Shown here: one piece after another, positions 9,513-18,642 of the stretch
Layout: each line of letters opens with the position of its first letter
How positions within the stretch are numbered: the stretch's first letter is position 1
Assembly (NCBI GenBank): GCA_965223305.1
Contig: CBDCWT010000022.1
Coordinates: 22,462 to 86,461 of the forward strand
Source of the DNA: CBDCWT01 sp965223305
Lineage (GTDB): Bacteria > Planctomycetota > Planctomycetia > Pirellulales > Pirellulaceae
Length of the DNA stretch: 64,000 nt
Reading direction: 5' to 3'
Position numbers and translations under genes: made by a program
Notes under the pieces: generated by a model
The model's database searches: none
What the model saw: the letters and a program-made list of their open reading frames with translations, nothing else
What the model was told of the DNA's origin: nothing

Positions 9513-10261
9513 AGTTTCTCGACGAGTAATTGGATCCCTTCCCGCACAACAGTCGTGTAAGACGCTCGGGAGGGCGAGGCTCCTGCCGAGCCGGGGTGCT
9601 GGTTACGGCGGTAAACCGTGGGCTAACGCCGGCTAACGCCCAGCGGCTGATGTTGCCGTGGAAGAGAGTAGGCCGTAACAAGCGGCGCCAGAGCTATCCA
9701 TGCGCGTCGGACTCCCTGCCGCGCTGTTCCGGCAGGTGCTGACTGACGCTCAGCGCCGGAGTACAACCGCTCCGCTACCGCCGGAACGGCGCGGCGGTCA
9801 CGCTAGGCTAGAGAATCGTCATCTCTCCCGCCGCTTGTTCCGGCCTACTACAGCTCTCGGGAGGGCGAGGCTCCTGCCGAGCCGGAGTGCTGGTTACGGC
9901 AGTAAACCGTGGGCTAACGCCGGCTAACGCCCAGCGGCTGATGTTGCCGTGGAAGAGGGGTAGGCCGTAACAAGCGGCGCCAGAGCTATCCATGCGCGTC
10001 GGACTCCCTGCCGCGCTGTTCCGGCAGGTACTGACTGACGCTCAGCGCCGAATACAACCGCTCCGCTACCGCCGGAACGGCGCGGCGGTCACGCTAGGCT
10101 AGAGAATCGTCATCTCTCCCGCCGCTTGTTCCGGCCTACAGCTCCGGCCACAAATCAGCCGGAATGCGTTAGCATCCGGTTTGGGGGGGCGGTAAACCGT
10201 GGGCTAACGCCCAGCGGCTGATGTTGTGGAAGCGACGCCACGTGATGCGAGAACTGCTCGG
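9513..10261. repeat. Two direct copies of a ~280-bp compound repeat
   Basis: The unit starting at 9567 and ending near 9847 is repeated at 9858-10137. Each has the GGCTC/GAGCC palindrome, then a block containing GGGCTAACGCC and GCCCAGCGGCTGATG, then the CGGAACAAGCGGCG / CGCCGCGCTGTTCCGG inverted pair. A third, shorter fragment of the first block precedes the WD40 gene stop near 10190-10225. No gene is visible in these 749 bases. Confidence 0.75.
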
Positions 10262-11791
10262 CTAGTTTCCTTCCTCTTCTTCCTCTTTCTGCGGAAACAG
10301 CTCTTCGCCCTCAGCCAGATTCCAAAGCTGCAATGCTTTGTGGCTGCCGGTCGCCAATTTGCCGTCCGCCGAGTAGGCCACACACCAAACGCTGCTCTTG
10401 AACTCACCAAATGGCTTGAACTGTTTTTCAGCCAACTCGTGGCTCTTTTGCTTCAACTCCTCGAGCGCCTTCTCGGCGTTGAGCTTCTTTTCTTCGGCGG
10501 CTTTGACCTTTTCTGCTGCTTGCTCCGCAGACTTGCTGGCGGCCGCTTTCTCGCTGCGTGCATGGTCCAGGGACCCTTCCGCAATCTGCTTCAGTTTCGC
10601 GCTGAATTCCTTGTCGTCGGCAAAGGCCTTGGTCTGCTCTTCGGCAGCCTTGCCAGCGGACTCGGCAGCGGCCTTGGCATCCGCGGCCGCCTTCTCAAAG
10701 AAACGATTGCCGGCGGCCAGCAGCAGCGCCGCCTCGGCTTGCTTGAGCTCCTCCGGTAGCAGCCGGCCGTCGGCCACGGCAGCGATCGCTGTGGCTTGTT
10801 TCTTCAACTTGTCGGCTTCCGTCTGGCCCTCCTCGGCGGCCTTGGTCGCCGCTTCTGCTGCATCCCGGTTTTTCTTCAACGCCGTCAGCGTTTCTGTGAC
10901 CTCACCACTCATCTTGATGGCCAGGTTCAGGTCCCAGAGCATCACGGTTCGCCCGTAGTCGGATGCGGCGAGTTGCTTGCCGTCCGGCGAGAAAGCGACC
11001 CCGGTGACCCAATCCTTGTGACCCGCCAAAGTCGTCTTCAAAGCTCCGTCGGCATCCCACAACCTGATCGTACGATCGGCCCCCGCCGTCGCGATCATGC
11101 TGCCGTCGTGCGAGAACGCAACGGCCCAGACCGCGTCCTCATGTCCGCTCAGCGTCGTTCTTTCTTTGCCCTCTTTCCAATCCCAAAGTTTGGTCGTCTG
11201 ATCGGTGCTCGCCGTGGCCAGCGTCTGTCCATCCGGCGAGAAAGCAACTTGATAGACAGCAGACTCGTGACCCTTCAGCTCAGCGACCGGCTCGGCGTTC
11301 GCTGCGGAGTTCCAGACCAAGACCGTCCCGTCCTCGCCGGCGGTGGCGAAGTGCTGGCTGTCAGGCGCGAAGGTCACGCTACGGCACCAACCCTTGTGCT
11401 TCTCCAAGACCGCCTGCGATTCTTTCTTTTGCACGTTGTACACGATCACCTTGCCGTCGTAGCCGCTGGTGACCAACATGGCGCCGTCGGGTGAGTAGGC
11501 GATCGACCAAACATTGCTGCTGTGCCCCTCTAGTGATGCGACCAGCGAACCAGACTCGGTATCCCACAACTTAACGTCACCCGGCCGGTACTGGAGGCTC
11601 TGGCCACCGGCCGTGGCTAGCAGCGATCCGTCGGGCGAAAACGCTGCGGAGGTGACCCAACGCTTGTGGGCAGAAATGTGGTCCGCTTGCTCGTCATCTG
11701 CGAGCCCCCGCGACGTGGCCCCTGCAACAACCAACGTCAGTACGGCCAGCGAGCAAAGTCGGAGGAAACGAATCGGCGAACCACAGTTCAT
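10262..11791 (-). CDS. Secreted WD40-repeat protein with a coiled-coil insert
   Basis: 509 residues with a signal peptide (about residues 1-31, ending RGLADD). Six or seven WD40 repeats follow (blocks such as SAHKRWVTSAAFSPDGS, GHSSNVWSIAYSPDG and GHEDAVWAVAFSHDG). A region of about 150 residues (roughly 310-465), rich in Ala, Lys and Glu with heptad character, then interrupts the propeller before a last WD repeat (SSVWCVAYSADGKLA) and an acidic tail, KEEEEEGN. AAAGGAG lies 7 bases before the ATG on the minus strand. It is likely an exported scaffold; the partner is unknown. The coiled coil between propeller blades is unusual and may mediate oligomerisation. Confidence 0.88.
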   Translation of the reverse strand: MNCGSPIRFLRLCSLAVLTLVVAGATSRGLADDEQADHISAHKRWVTSAAFSPDGSLLATAGGQSLQYRPGDVKLWDTESGSLVASLEGHSSNVWSIAYSPDGAMLVTSGYDGKVIVYNVQKKESQAVLEKHKGWCRSVTFAPDSQHFATAGEDGTVLVWNSAANAEPVAELKGHESAVYQVAFSPDGQTLATASTDQTTKLWDWKEGKERTTLSGHEDAVWAVAFSHDGSMIATAGADRTIRLWDADGALKTTLAGHKDWVTGVAFSPDGKQLAASDYGRTVMLWDLNLAIKMSGEVTETLTALKKNRDAAEAATKAAEEGQTEADKLKKQATAIAAVADGRLLPEELKQAEAALLLAAGNRFFEKAAADAKAAAESAGKAAEEQTKAFADDKEFSAKLKQIAEGSLDHARSEKAAASKSAEQAAEKVKAAEEKKLNAEKALEELKQKSHELAEKQFKPFGEFKSSVWCVAYSADGKLATGSHKALQLWNLAEGEELFPQKEEEEEGN

Positions 11792-12112
11792 GAGAGTCTC
11801 CTTTTTCAGATTGCCGTCCCGTCTGTTAGGGCGACTTCCCCAGGCGGTCGGGTACGATGCTGGCGACGCTTAACTGACTTTCCCTGACCGTCTGCCAGCG
11901 GGTCCACAGGCCAGGAAAGCTCTATCGACTCTTGTAGATTGTAACATGCCGAGGGAGCGAGGCGGAAGGATCAAGGTGCAGGCGTCACGGCGGTGCGAGG
12001 ATCTCGCTGCCGCTCGGATCGCTGCCTCCCGGGCTTGCGAGCTAGGCTGCCTTTGTCCCAAGAGAGATACGCGGGTCAAAGTCGCAGGCTCACCTCTGTG
12101 AGGCCTCTCCCC
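11792..12112. other. Intergenic stretch, no gene seen
   Basis: 321 bases between the 5' end of the WD40 gene and the 3' end of the second sulfatase, both on the minus strand. I see no convincing small gene or repeat. The WD40 promoter and leader should lie here, but I could not identify -35/-10 boxes with confidence. Confidence 0.4.
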
Positions 12113-13564
12113 CTAGAAGCGCAATCGCCCGTCACCCGGCGGCGGTTGTTGCGCCTTCAACGTGCCGCGCGGCTTCCAATCAGAATGGGGCGTGTGCGCC
12201 TCGGACATCAGCGTTTCAAGCTCTTGGACAATGTCCGGATGTTGTCCGGCGACATCGCGGGCCTCGCCCAAGTCGTTTTCCAGGTTGTACAGCTGGGTGG
12301 CTCCGCTAAACATCGGCATTCGCACCGCCTTCCACGGGCCGCGCCTAATGGCTTGCTTACTACCCCGCTCGTAGAACTCCCAGTACAGGTAGTCGTGCTC
12401 CTGCTGTTCTCCCCGCCCTGTGAGCGTCGGCACCAGGCTGATCGAGTCGTTCTTAGCAGGCACCTCGGCACCGGCCAGCTCAGCAGCCGTCGCCAGCAGA
12501 TCGCCGAAGTAGCCGATGTGATCCGTCACGGCACCGGCGGAAGTCGTGCCTGGCCAGCGCACAATCATGGGTACTCGGATCCCACCTTCGTACAGATCGC
12601 GCTTCATGCCCCGCAACGGCCCACTCGGCCCGAATCGTTCGGTGTCGTGACCACCCTCGTCATGTGGACCGTTATCCGAAGTAAACATGATCACTGTCTT
12701 TTCGTCGATGTCGAGCTGCTTGAGCAAGTCCATGATGCGGCCCATGTCACGGTCCATCCTCGTAATCATCGCCGCCTGCCCCTTGTCCTGATCGCTCCAG
12801 GATCTCTCTGCATAGACCCCGTAGTCTGGTACCTCCTGCCCGTTTCCGGTGCCACGCGTGCCCTCGTTGTTGGCGTGTGGAATCGTGAGTGCCAAATACA
12901 AGAAGAAGGGTCGTTGCTTATTCGCCTCGATGAACTCCAATGCCTCTTGGGCAATCAAGTCATGGCTGTAATCGACCCGTTTCGTTGCATAGCCACCCGC
13001 AAACAGTTCGTAGTCGCGACCGGTCGTGACAACCCGATTCCGGAGTCGCACTTTGTACCTGTCTCGCCACAAGAACTCGGGATAGTAGTTGTGAGCGTGA
13101 ACTTGGTTTAGATAACCGAAGAAGAAGTCGAACCCCTGATCGTTGGGCAGACCAGTATTGTCCGGCAGATCATCACCTAGGCCCCACTTACCGCAAAGCG
13201 CCGTCGTATAGCCAGCTTGCTGCAAGACTTCAGCCACTGTAACGTCCGCAGCTCGCAAACTCTGAATGGGCCCTCGTGCGTTGCCGCGGACGTGCGTATG
13301 CCCCATATGCTGGCCGGTCATCAACACACTCCGCGACGGTGCACAGACCGTGCACCCTGCATAGAATTGACGAAAACGCAGACCTTCTCTGGCCATCCGG
13401 TCGAGCTGCGGTGTTTGAATCAGCTGCTGTCCATAGCAACCCAGGTCGCCATAGCCGAGGTCATCGGCCATCACAAAGATGATATTCGGGCGCTGGTCGG
13501 CACCATGTACGGAGGCCGCCAGGACAAGCAGTACCATGAGCGAGAGGCTGGTGTTGCGGTTCAT
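12113..13564 (-). CDS. Secreted sulfatase (arylsulfatase A type)
   Basis: 483 residues with a signal peptide (1-21, ending SVHGA). The metal site NIIFVMADDLGYGDLGCYG is followed by the canonical formylglycine motif C74-A-P-S-R and SVLMTG. GKWGLGD and FTSDNGPHDEGGHD supply further active-site residues. Cys74 would be converted to formylglycine. It shows the standard CxPSR motif, unlike the CSASR of the sulfatase at 3997, so the two probably act on different sulfated substrates. The 5' end lies 24 bases from MITE copy 2. Confidence 0.94.
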   Translation of the reverse strand: MNRNTSLSLMVLLVLAASVHGADQRPNIIFVMADDLGYGDLGCYGQQLIQTPQLDRMAREGLRFRQFYAGCTVCAPSRSVLMTGQHMGHTHVRGNARGPIQSLRAADVTVAEVLQQAGYTTALCGKWGLGDDLPDNTGLPNDQGFDFFFGYLNQVHAHNYYPEFLWRDRYKVRLRNRVVTTGRDYELFAGGYATKRVDYSHDLIAQEALEFIEANKQRPFFLYLALTIPHANNEGTRGTGNGQEVPDYGVYAERSWSDQDKGQAAMITRMDRDMGRIMDLLKQLDIDEKTVIMFTSDNGPHDEGGHDTERFGPSGPLRGMKRDLYEGGIRVPMIVRWPGTTSAGAVTDHIGYFGDLLATAAELAGAEVPAKNDSISLVPTLTGRGEQQEHDYLYWEFYERGSKQAIRRGPWKAVRMPMFSGATQLYNLENDLGEARDVAGQHPDIVQELETLMSEAHTPHSDWKPRGTLKAQQPPPGDGRLRF

Positions 13565-13588
13565 ACTAAGACCTGGGGGTAGCGCTAG

Positions 13589-13762
13589 CCCGGATTATTC
13601 ATGAAGATCGTCGCGAGAGGTTGTAAGTACGTTCGTGGCAAGGAAGGCGAGCAATTCTTCCGCAGGCGTATTGAAGCAATACGTCGAGGGAGAATTGTGA
13701 AGCATGACGAAGCCACGGATGGACTTACGACCTCGCAGCAGATCGCTCATGAATAATTCGGG
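13589..13762. mobile_element. Fold-back MITE-like element, copy 2 (174 bp)
   Basis: It has the same length and ends as the copy at 8225, differing from it at about one base inside. It is flanked on both sides by CTAG (13585-13588 and 13763-13766), either a target duplication or an extension of the terminal repeats, since CTAG is itself palindromic. It sits between the 3' end of the hydroxyacid dehydrogenase and the 5' end of the sulfatase, both on the minus strand. Confidence 0.85.
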
Positions 13763-13882
13763 CTAGTAGTGTTAAAGAACTCGAGGTGAGCATCTGCAGA
13801 TCAAACGAGCTGCACGCCCTCCCGGGACTCGGCTGTTCCGGGAGCTCGGCCCAGCGAGGCTGGTTTGTCGCGTGACGATCAT

Positions 13883-14884
13883 CTAAAACCACTTCTCCTT
13901 GCTGGCGATGTTCCGCAGCGGTTCGCCACTCGAAAAGCGGAACACGTTGTCGAGCAGCACGGCCAGATGCCGCTCGGCAACTCGTACCGAGCAAGCCGCC
14001 ACGTGAGGGGTCAAGATCACGTTGTCGAGTTGCCAAAGAGGGTGGTCGGCAGGGAGCGGTTCTTGTTCAAAAACGTCTAGGCCCGCCCCCGCAATCTCGC
14101 CACTGTCAAGCGCCGCCACGAGATCCGCCAGCTTGACAATCACTCCGCGCCCGATGTTGATCAAGTAGGCCGTGCTCTTCATCTGAGCAAACTGATGACG
14201 CCCGAACATCCCCTCGGTCTGCGGGGTGTGCGGAGCGGCAATCACGACAAAGTCGCTATCCGCCAAGAGCTGAGGCAAGCGGTCGAGTCCCCAGAGCGCT
14301 TCGACACCCTGCGGAGCTTCGGTCTGGACGGGATCGACAGCGATGACACGCATGCCGAAGGCGAGGCCGCGGCGGGCGATCTCCGCGCCGATGCTGCCCA
14401 GACCGACGATCCCCAGCGTGGCATCGCTGAGGTGCCAGTGAGCTCGATCGTTGGGACTGACCACTCCCGGACCGGCAGACAATGGCGGTCGCCCCTCCTC
14501 CCCGCCAACCGGCAACCAGGTCTTATCGATCTGCTGCCGCAGGTAGATGTGCAGATTTCGAGCGAAGCAGAGTACATATCCAAAGACGTGGTCGGCAATC
14601 ACATCGTAAAAAAGACCCCGCATGTTGGTCAGCGTACACGGATGCTGCACTAGCTCCGGAAAGAGATAGTGCTCGAGACTGGCGGTCGGCGATTGGACCC
14701 AACGCAGCTGGCTCGCCGCGGCCAGCATCGGCGGAGTGAGTTTGCCGAAGAAAGCGTCGGCGTCCGCGATTTGGGTAATCGCCTCGTCAGCCGACGCCGC
14801 ATTGACCACGATCATCTCCCCAGCCGCCTGGCGTACTTTCTCTAAGCGCTCCGCGTCGATCGGGGGATGAATCACCAGCTTCAT
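13883..14884 (-). CDS. D-2-hydroxyacid dehydrogenase
   Basis: 333 residues from ATG 14884 (MKLVIHPPIDAE); an in-frame start 11 codons upstream is possible but adds no family-like sequence. The NAD-binding Rossmann motif is LGIVGLGSIGAEIARRG. Catalytic Arg (INIGRG), Glu (DVFEQEPLPADHPLW) and His (ILTPHVA) are all present. The family reduces 2-keto acids or oxidises D-2-hydroxyacids, and the sequence resembles the glyoxylate/hydroxypyruvate reductase group. Substrate specificity cannot be assigned. Cytoplasmic. SerA at 26461 is a longer, clearly different member of the superfamily. Confidence 0.9.
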   Translation of the reverse strand: MKLVIHPPIDAERLEKVRQAAGEMIVVNAASADEAITQIADADAFFGKLTPPMLAAASQLRWVQSPTASLEHYLFPELVQHPCTLTNMRGLFYDVIADHVFGYVLCFARNLHIYLRQQIDKTWLPVGGEEGRPPLSAGPGVVSPNDRAHWHLSDATLGIVGLGSIGAEIARRGLAFGMRVIAVDPVQTEAPQGVEALWGLDRLPQLLADSDFVVIAAPHTPQTEGMFGRHQFAQMKSTAYLINIGRGVIVKLADLVAALDSGEIAGAGLDVFEQEPLPADHPLWQLDNVILTPHVAACSVRVAERHLAVLLDNVFRFSSGEPLRNIASKEKWF

Positions 14885-15081
14885 AGTGCACGGGCGAACA
14901 AAGGAGGCAGCGAACAAGGGACGTCCACGATTGTGGGCGGGCCACCTGCTCCGGTCTACCCCCCTAGCACGGGTTCAGCTCTTTCAACCAGAGGGCGCAG
15001 CCCGCGCGTTTCGACCCAGTAGCGCCGTCGGGTCTGTGGACTTGTTCACCCTGATGAGGTCTACTGATCGCCGCCACTCTC

Positions 15082-15849
15082 TCAGGTTGCGGTTCGACCC
15101 GGCGTGTACCAAACCAAGAACCACTTTCCGTCGAGTTGCACCGCGCGCTGGACTTGATAGCGAGTTTCGAGGCCGTCCACGAACGTGCTCGGAGCCTCTT
15201 CACGCGGACTCCACTGGAGCCAACTGCCTCGTTCACCGCCAGCTAGTTCAAAGCGAAGTATCCCGCACGGCGAGCTGGTCACCGAAGCAACACGAGTTCC
15301 CCCAACAGAAAATCCACCTGCCAGGAGCAAAGTTGAGGGCGCCTCTTTCGGATAGGCCAGGACCACTCCCAGATCGGGGACTTCGCCATCCGACTGAGGC
15401 CAGTCCACTCGAAGCGTTTGAACGAGCTGCTCGAACGCCGACAACTTGTTCATTACTCGAATCTGTTGACCTCGCCAGTGAAGGTCAAGCCAAAATGTGT
15501 TCAAGCCCAACCAGCCACCTAAGAGACACACGAACAGCATCCACGAGCGGATTGAGCGATGTAGTTGCGTACCCACGAGCAGACTGGCGAACATCGCCAC
15601 CAGAGTCGCCAGTCCGAGAAATAAGCCAACGATCAACAAGATCATGCGCGCATCGGGTCGCACACTTCGCGCAGCGTCAGGTCCGCTCATCCAACCAACA
15701 AAGGCGCGACTCTCCGGAAGTGTTTCGATCGTCCCGCGGGTGTGTGCATCCAAGAAGATCCACAACATCGCTCCGATGAGCAGCGCGGCGTTTAGCACCC
15801 AGCTCCAACGTCCAACAACGCGGCACAGGCGAAGAGCGTGGTCTTGCAT
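15082..15849 (-). CDS. Hypothetical membrane protein, three N-terminal helices and a soluble C-terminal domain
   Basis: 255 residues. Hydrophobic segments lie at about 14-34 (WSWVLNAALLIGAMLWIFL), 68-90 (ILLIVGLFLGLATLVAMFAS) and 102-120 (MLFVCLLGGWLGLNTFWL). About 130 residues follow with no family I recognise. The gene is 47 bases upstream (in transcription order) of nothing obvious, but lies next to the terpene-cyclase-like gene on the same strand. No key motif is visible. The codon bias and clean membrane-segment pattern argue that it is real. Confidence 0.65.
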   Translation of the reverse strand: MQDHALRLCRVVGRWSWVLNAALLIGAMLWIFLDAHTRGTIETLPESRAFVGWMSGPDAARSVRPDARMILLIVGLFLGLATLVAMFASLLVGTQLHRSIRSWMLFVCLLGGWLGLNTFWLDLHWRGQQIRVMNKLSAFEQLVQTLRVDWPQSDGEVPDLGVVLAYPKEAPSTLLLAGGFSVGGTRVASVTSSPCGILRFELAGGERGSWLQWSPREEAPSTFVDGLETRYQVQRAVQLDGKWFLVWYTPGRTAT

Positions 15850-15896
15850 GGCAACCCGGCCCGGATTTGCAGCGGGTCGTCGTCCTTAACGCACGA

Positions 15897-17042
15897 CTAG
15901 TCGACGATCGGTTTTTGATCGCAGAACGAAAGTGCAAGGAGTGCGAAAGCCGTGCAAAGATTTGGGTCATTCTCGAACCACTGTCGATTCGAGTTCACCC
16001 ATGCACCATTGGGTCGCTGAGTTCGTGTCAGCTCGAGGATCAGGTCATGACGCCAATTGCGGTCACCCCGCTCGTGAGTGCCAATCTCTTCGAGCTTCGA
16101 CGCGTCCAGTGCCTTGGCGAAAGCGTTGTAGTAGTAGAACAACCCTGCCGCCCCCTGCCCTGGATTCGTGGTGACGGAGTAGTTATTGCGAATCCACTTG
16201 AGCGCGGCTTGAGTGCGCGGGTCGTCTTCGGTCAGTCCGGCGTACACGAGGCTCTTGAACCCGGAATAAGTCATCGAGCCATAGCTCCGCAGGCCGCCAT
16301 TGGCGAGGTAACGCTCGGAAGTGGACGGATCGACGTTGGTCGTGGGAATCGAGTAGTAGAAGCCTCCATCATCGACGAGCGGGCCGAACTTCGTGTCGTT
16401 CCATTTTCCTTTGAGGTTTTGACACCGGGAAATGAACAGGAGTGCCCGCTGAATCGCCGGGTCGTCGTCTGCAGCTTCAAGGGACTCGAGCGCCTCAAGC
16501 AGGTAGCTCGTGTTCGAAAGGTCGGGACGTTCTGGACCGCCGTAGCCGACACCACCGTAGTGCGGATCCGAGGATTCAACTTTGCCATCCGCGCCAATCT
16601 GCAACCCTCGAACATAACGCTCCGCGTGTTTCAAGATTTCGTCGTATCGCCCATCACCTGCAACTTTGTTTGCTTCGCTCAGACAGACGATGGCGACACA
16701 GGTTTCGTAGTTCCGCAGGCGATCACCAAGGTAGATTCCGCCGTCGGGTTTGACGCAACCTTCAAGCGCCTTGAGCCCGCGTGTCACCAAAGGGTCGTCA
16801 AGCGAAACGCCGTGACGGAGGGCGGCGGTTAGGGCGAGGGACGTGATCCCCGATCCGGCTCGAGGTGAAAACATACCGTCTGGACCTTGTCCTTCGTTCT
16901 TCAGGTAGTCCAGTCCACGGCCAACTATCTCGTTCAAGGTATTCACTGACGGACTGCTGGACCCCTTGTCTTGGTCTTGACTAGGGGCTGACGAATTCAC
17001 GACCAACGCCAGAAGAACGGCGACGAAGGCAACACGCAACAT
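15897..17042 (-). CDS. Secreted prenyltransferase/squalene-cyclase-like repeat protein
   Basis: 381 residues from ATG 17042 (MLRVAFVAVLLALVV). This start is preferred over upstream ones because it gives a clean signal peptide, and GGAG sits about 7 bases before it. The mature protein has repeated alpha-toroid units of the terpene-cyclase/prenyltransferase class (GSGITSLALTAALRHG, YETCVAIVCLSEAN, TYSGFKSLVYAGL, YYYNAFAKAL, LCTAFALLAL). I do not see the DxDD acid motif of true squalene-hopene cyclases, and the protein is about half their length, so it is probably not an enzyme of hopanoid synthesis. This class of exported toroid protein is common in planctomycetes; its function is unknown. Confidence 0.82.
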   Translation of the reverse strand: MLRVAFVAVLLALVVNSSAPSQDQDKGSSSPSVNTLNEIVGRGLDYLKNEGQGPDGMFSPRAGSGITSLALTAALRHGVSLDDPLVTRGLKALEGCVKPDGGIYLGDRLRNYETCVAIVCLSEANKVAGDGRYDEILKHAERYVRGLQIGADGKVESSDPHYGGVGYGGPERPDLSNTSYLLEALESLEAADDDPAIQRALLFISRCQNLKGKWNDTKFGPLVDDGGFYYSIPTTNVDPSTSERYLANGGLRSYGSMTYSGFKSLVYAGLTEDDPRTQAALKWIRNNYSVTTNPGQGAAGLFYYYNAFAKALDASKLEEIGTHERGDRNWRHDLILELTRTQRPNGAWVNSNRQWFENDPNLCTAFALLALSFCDQKPIVD

Positions 17043-17117
17043 GTGGTTTCTCCCCATTTGTGGACTTAATTGCTGTGAGAATCTGCTGGGCAGGCCCGCC
17101 CAACGCCGCTGCACGGG

Positions 17118-17740
17118 CAATCCGCCAAACTCTGGCGAGTTCGGCTACACTCCAAATCAGCCGCTGGGCGTTAGCCCACGGTTCCCCAGCGAAACCGACG
17201 CGTAGCGTCGGGGACGGCTCCCCCCTCTCCGGCCCTTTGGGCCGACTCTCCCCGAGGGGAGAGTGAGAAAGACGAAATCTCGTACTAAGTCAGAAGCTGC
17301 ACGACCTCCAGTGAGGTGGTGAAGCTTTTACGCTTCATGCAATCCGCCCAACTCTGGCGAGTTCGGCTACGCTCCAAATCAGCCGCTGGGCGTTAGCCCA
17401 CGGTTCCCCAGCGAAACCGACGCGTAGCGTCGGGGACGGCTCCCCCCCTCTCCGGCCCTTTGGGCCGACTCTCCCCGAGGGGGAGAGTGAGAAAGACGAA
17501 ATCTCGTACTAAGTCAGAAGCTGCACGACCTCCAGTGAGGTGGTGAAGCTTTTACGCTTCATGCAATCCGCCCAACTCTGGCGAGTTCGGCTACGCTCTA
17601 AATCAGCCGCTGGGCGTTAGCCCACGGTTCTCCAGCGAAGCCGACGCGTAGCGTCCGAAGACCGGCTCCCCCCTCTCCGGCCCTTCGGGCCGACTCTCCC
17701 CGAGGGGAGAGTGGAGAAACACGAAGTCACGCACTAACTT
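17118..17740. repeat. Three tandem copies of a ~223-bp compound palindrome repeat
   Basis: Unit starts are at 17118, 17340 and 17564 (periods 222 and 224). Each unit holds the AACTC-TGGC-GAGTT hairpin, the GCGTTAGCCCACGGTT block, a GACGC-GTA-GCGTC hairpin (lost in unit 3), the hairpin pair CGGCCC/GGGCCG and CTCTCCCC/GGGGAGAG (for example 17246-17263), and a linker ending in a GTGAAGC TTTTA GCTTCA-like hairpin. Copies are nearly identical, so the array is recent. Parts of the unit recur at 25.4, 26.0, 30.8, 31.0, 41.9 and 48.8 kb. Confidence 0.85.
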
Positions 17741-17857
17741 AAAGAGCGGCACGACCTCCAGTTTGGCGAGCTCGGTGCCTTCCATCAAGCTCACATCTGA
17801 GGTTATTCTTCAAGGGGCTGGGAGAACGAGGCGGAGCCTCCGGGCGAAAGTGGCCGC

Positions 17858-18500
17858 TCACCAACACAGCGTCCATAGTTCGTAGCAAGCCCAACTCCAC
17901 CAGTTTCGAAAAGTTGTCGCCTGGTCCCGAATCTGTACGCTCCACGGCGTGCGCGAGACCCTCCGTTCTCGGAGCGCGACAGGTCGCGGCGGCTGGTAGT
18001 TTGCTCGCACGACACGGACAACATCGGCCGGGCTCAGCCGATGCTGCTCGGCGAAACGAGACCGTCCCGCCGCCGTCAACGCCGTCGAGGCAAAACTCAG
18101 CGCAATGAATGCCGTCCCCCGCCTTGCCGCGCAGATAGCCCTTCACCGAGTACCGCCGCCCTAGCTGTGTGTGGAAGTATCGGTGTAAGGCGGCCACTTC
18201 CTCGAAAGAGTATTGCTGTTTGGGTTCCAAGACCCACACTCGCATCGGCTCTTCACGGCGGCTATTCAAGCTGGAAACCTCTTCCACGTACTCCGCCCAA
18301 GGAAGTCGCCGCACCTTCGCCGGGGTCGCCTCGTAGACCCACGGACTATCGGCCACTCTGCCAATCAGCGCCACATGAGTAACGGCCGAACCTGTGAAAC
18401 TTGAGACCGGCTTGTTGCTGTTCAACAGCACCACCAAAGACCCGTCCGTGTAACCGGACACGCCCAGCAAACTAACTACGCTCAGCAGAAGCTGTGACAT
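17858..18500 (-). pseudogene. Frameshifted YiiX/NlpC-like papain-fold hydrolase
   Basis: Reading from ATG 18500 (MSQLLLSVVSLLGVSG, a signal peptide), the frame encodes a permuted papain-like amidase pattern: GSLVVLLNS, VTHVALIG (candidate His), VYEATP and IHCAEFCLD (candidate nucleophile Cys). Near 18083 the frame shifts by one base. The neighbouring frame continues ALTAAGRSRFAEQHRLSPADVV and ends at 17858 with CYELWTLCW. The junction CTCGACGGCGTTGACG would be repaired by removing one G, which points to a one-base insertion or a sequencing error. The uncorrected frame instead runs on into the repeat array. If intact, it would be an exported cysteine hydrolase of the YiiX/C92 or NlpC/P60 group. 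Confidence 0.6.
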
Positions 18501-18642
18501 CGTGGCAGGGCGCAGCCTGTGGGCTGCGTGTTGCGTTTTCCTCGGGCAAGAAGCGCCGCCGCCGGCGTTTGGCATCCACAGACGGAGCCAACGCCGGCGT
18601 GCGCACCTTAATAATATCCCGCTGGGCGGTGAACTTTCTAGC

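Noticed and set aside
11993..13111. 372-codon plus-strand open frame
   Set aside because: Lies antisense to the second sulfatase, whose motifs are intact; the translation has no protein-like features.
17118..17740. CRISPR-like regularly spaced repeats
   Set aside because: Units are about 223 bp tandem copies with no variable spacers; there are no cas genes.
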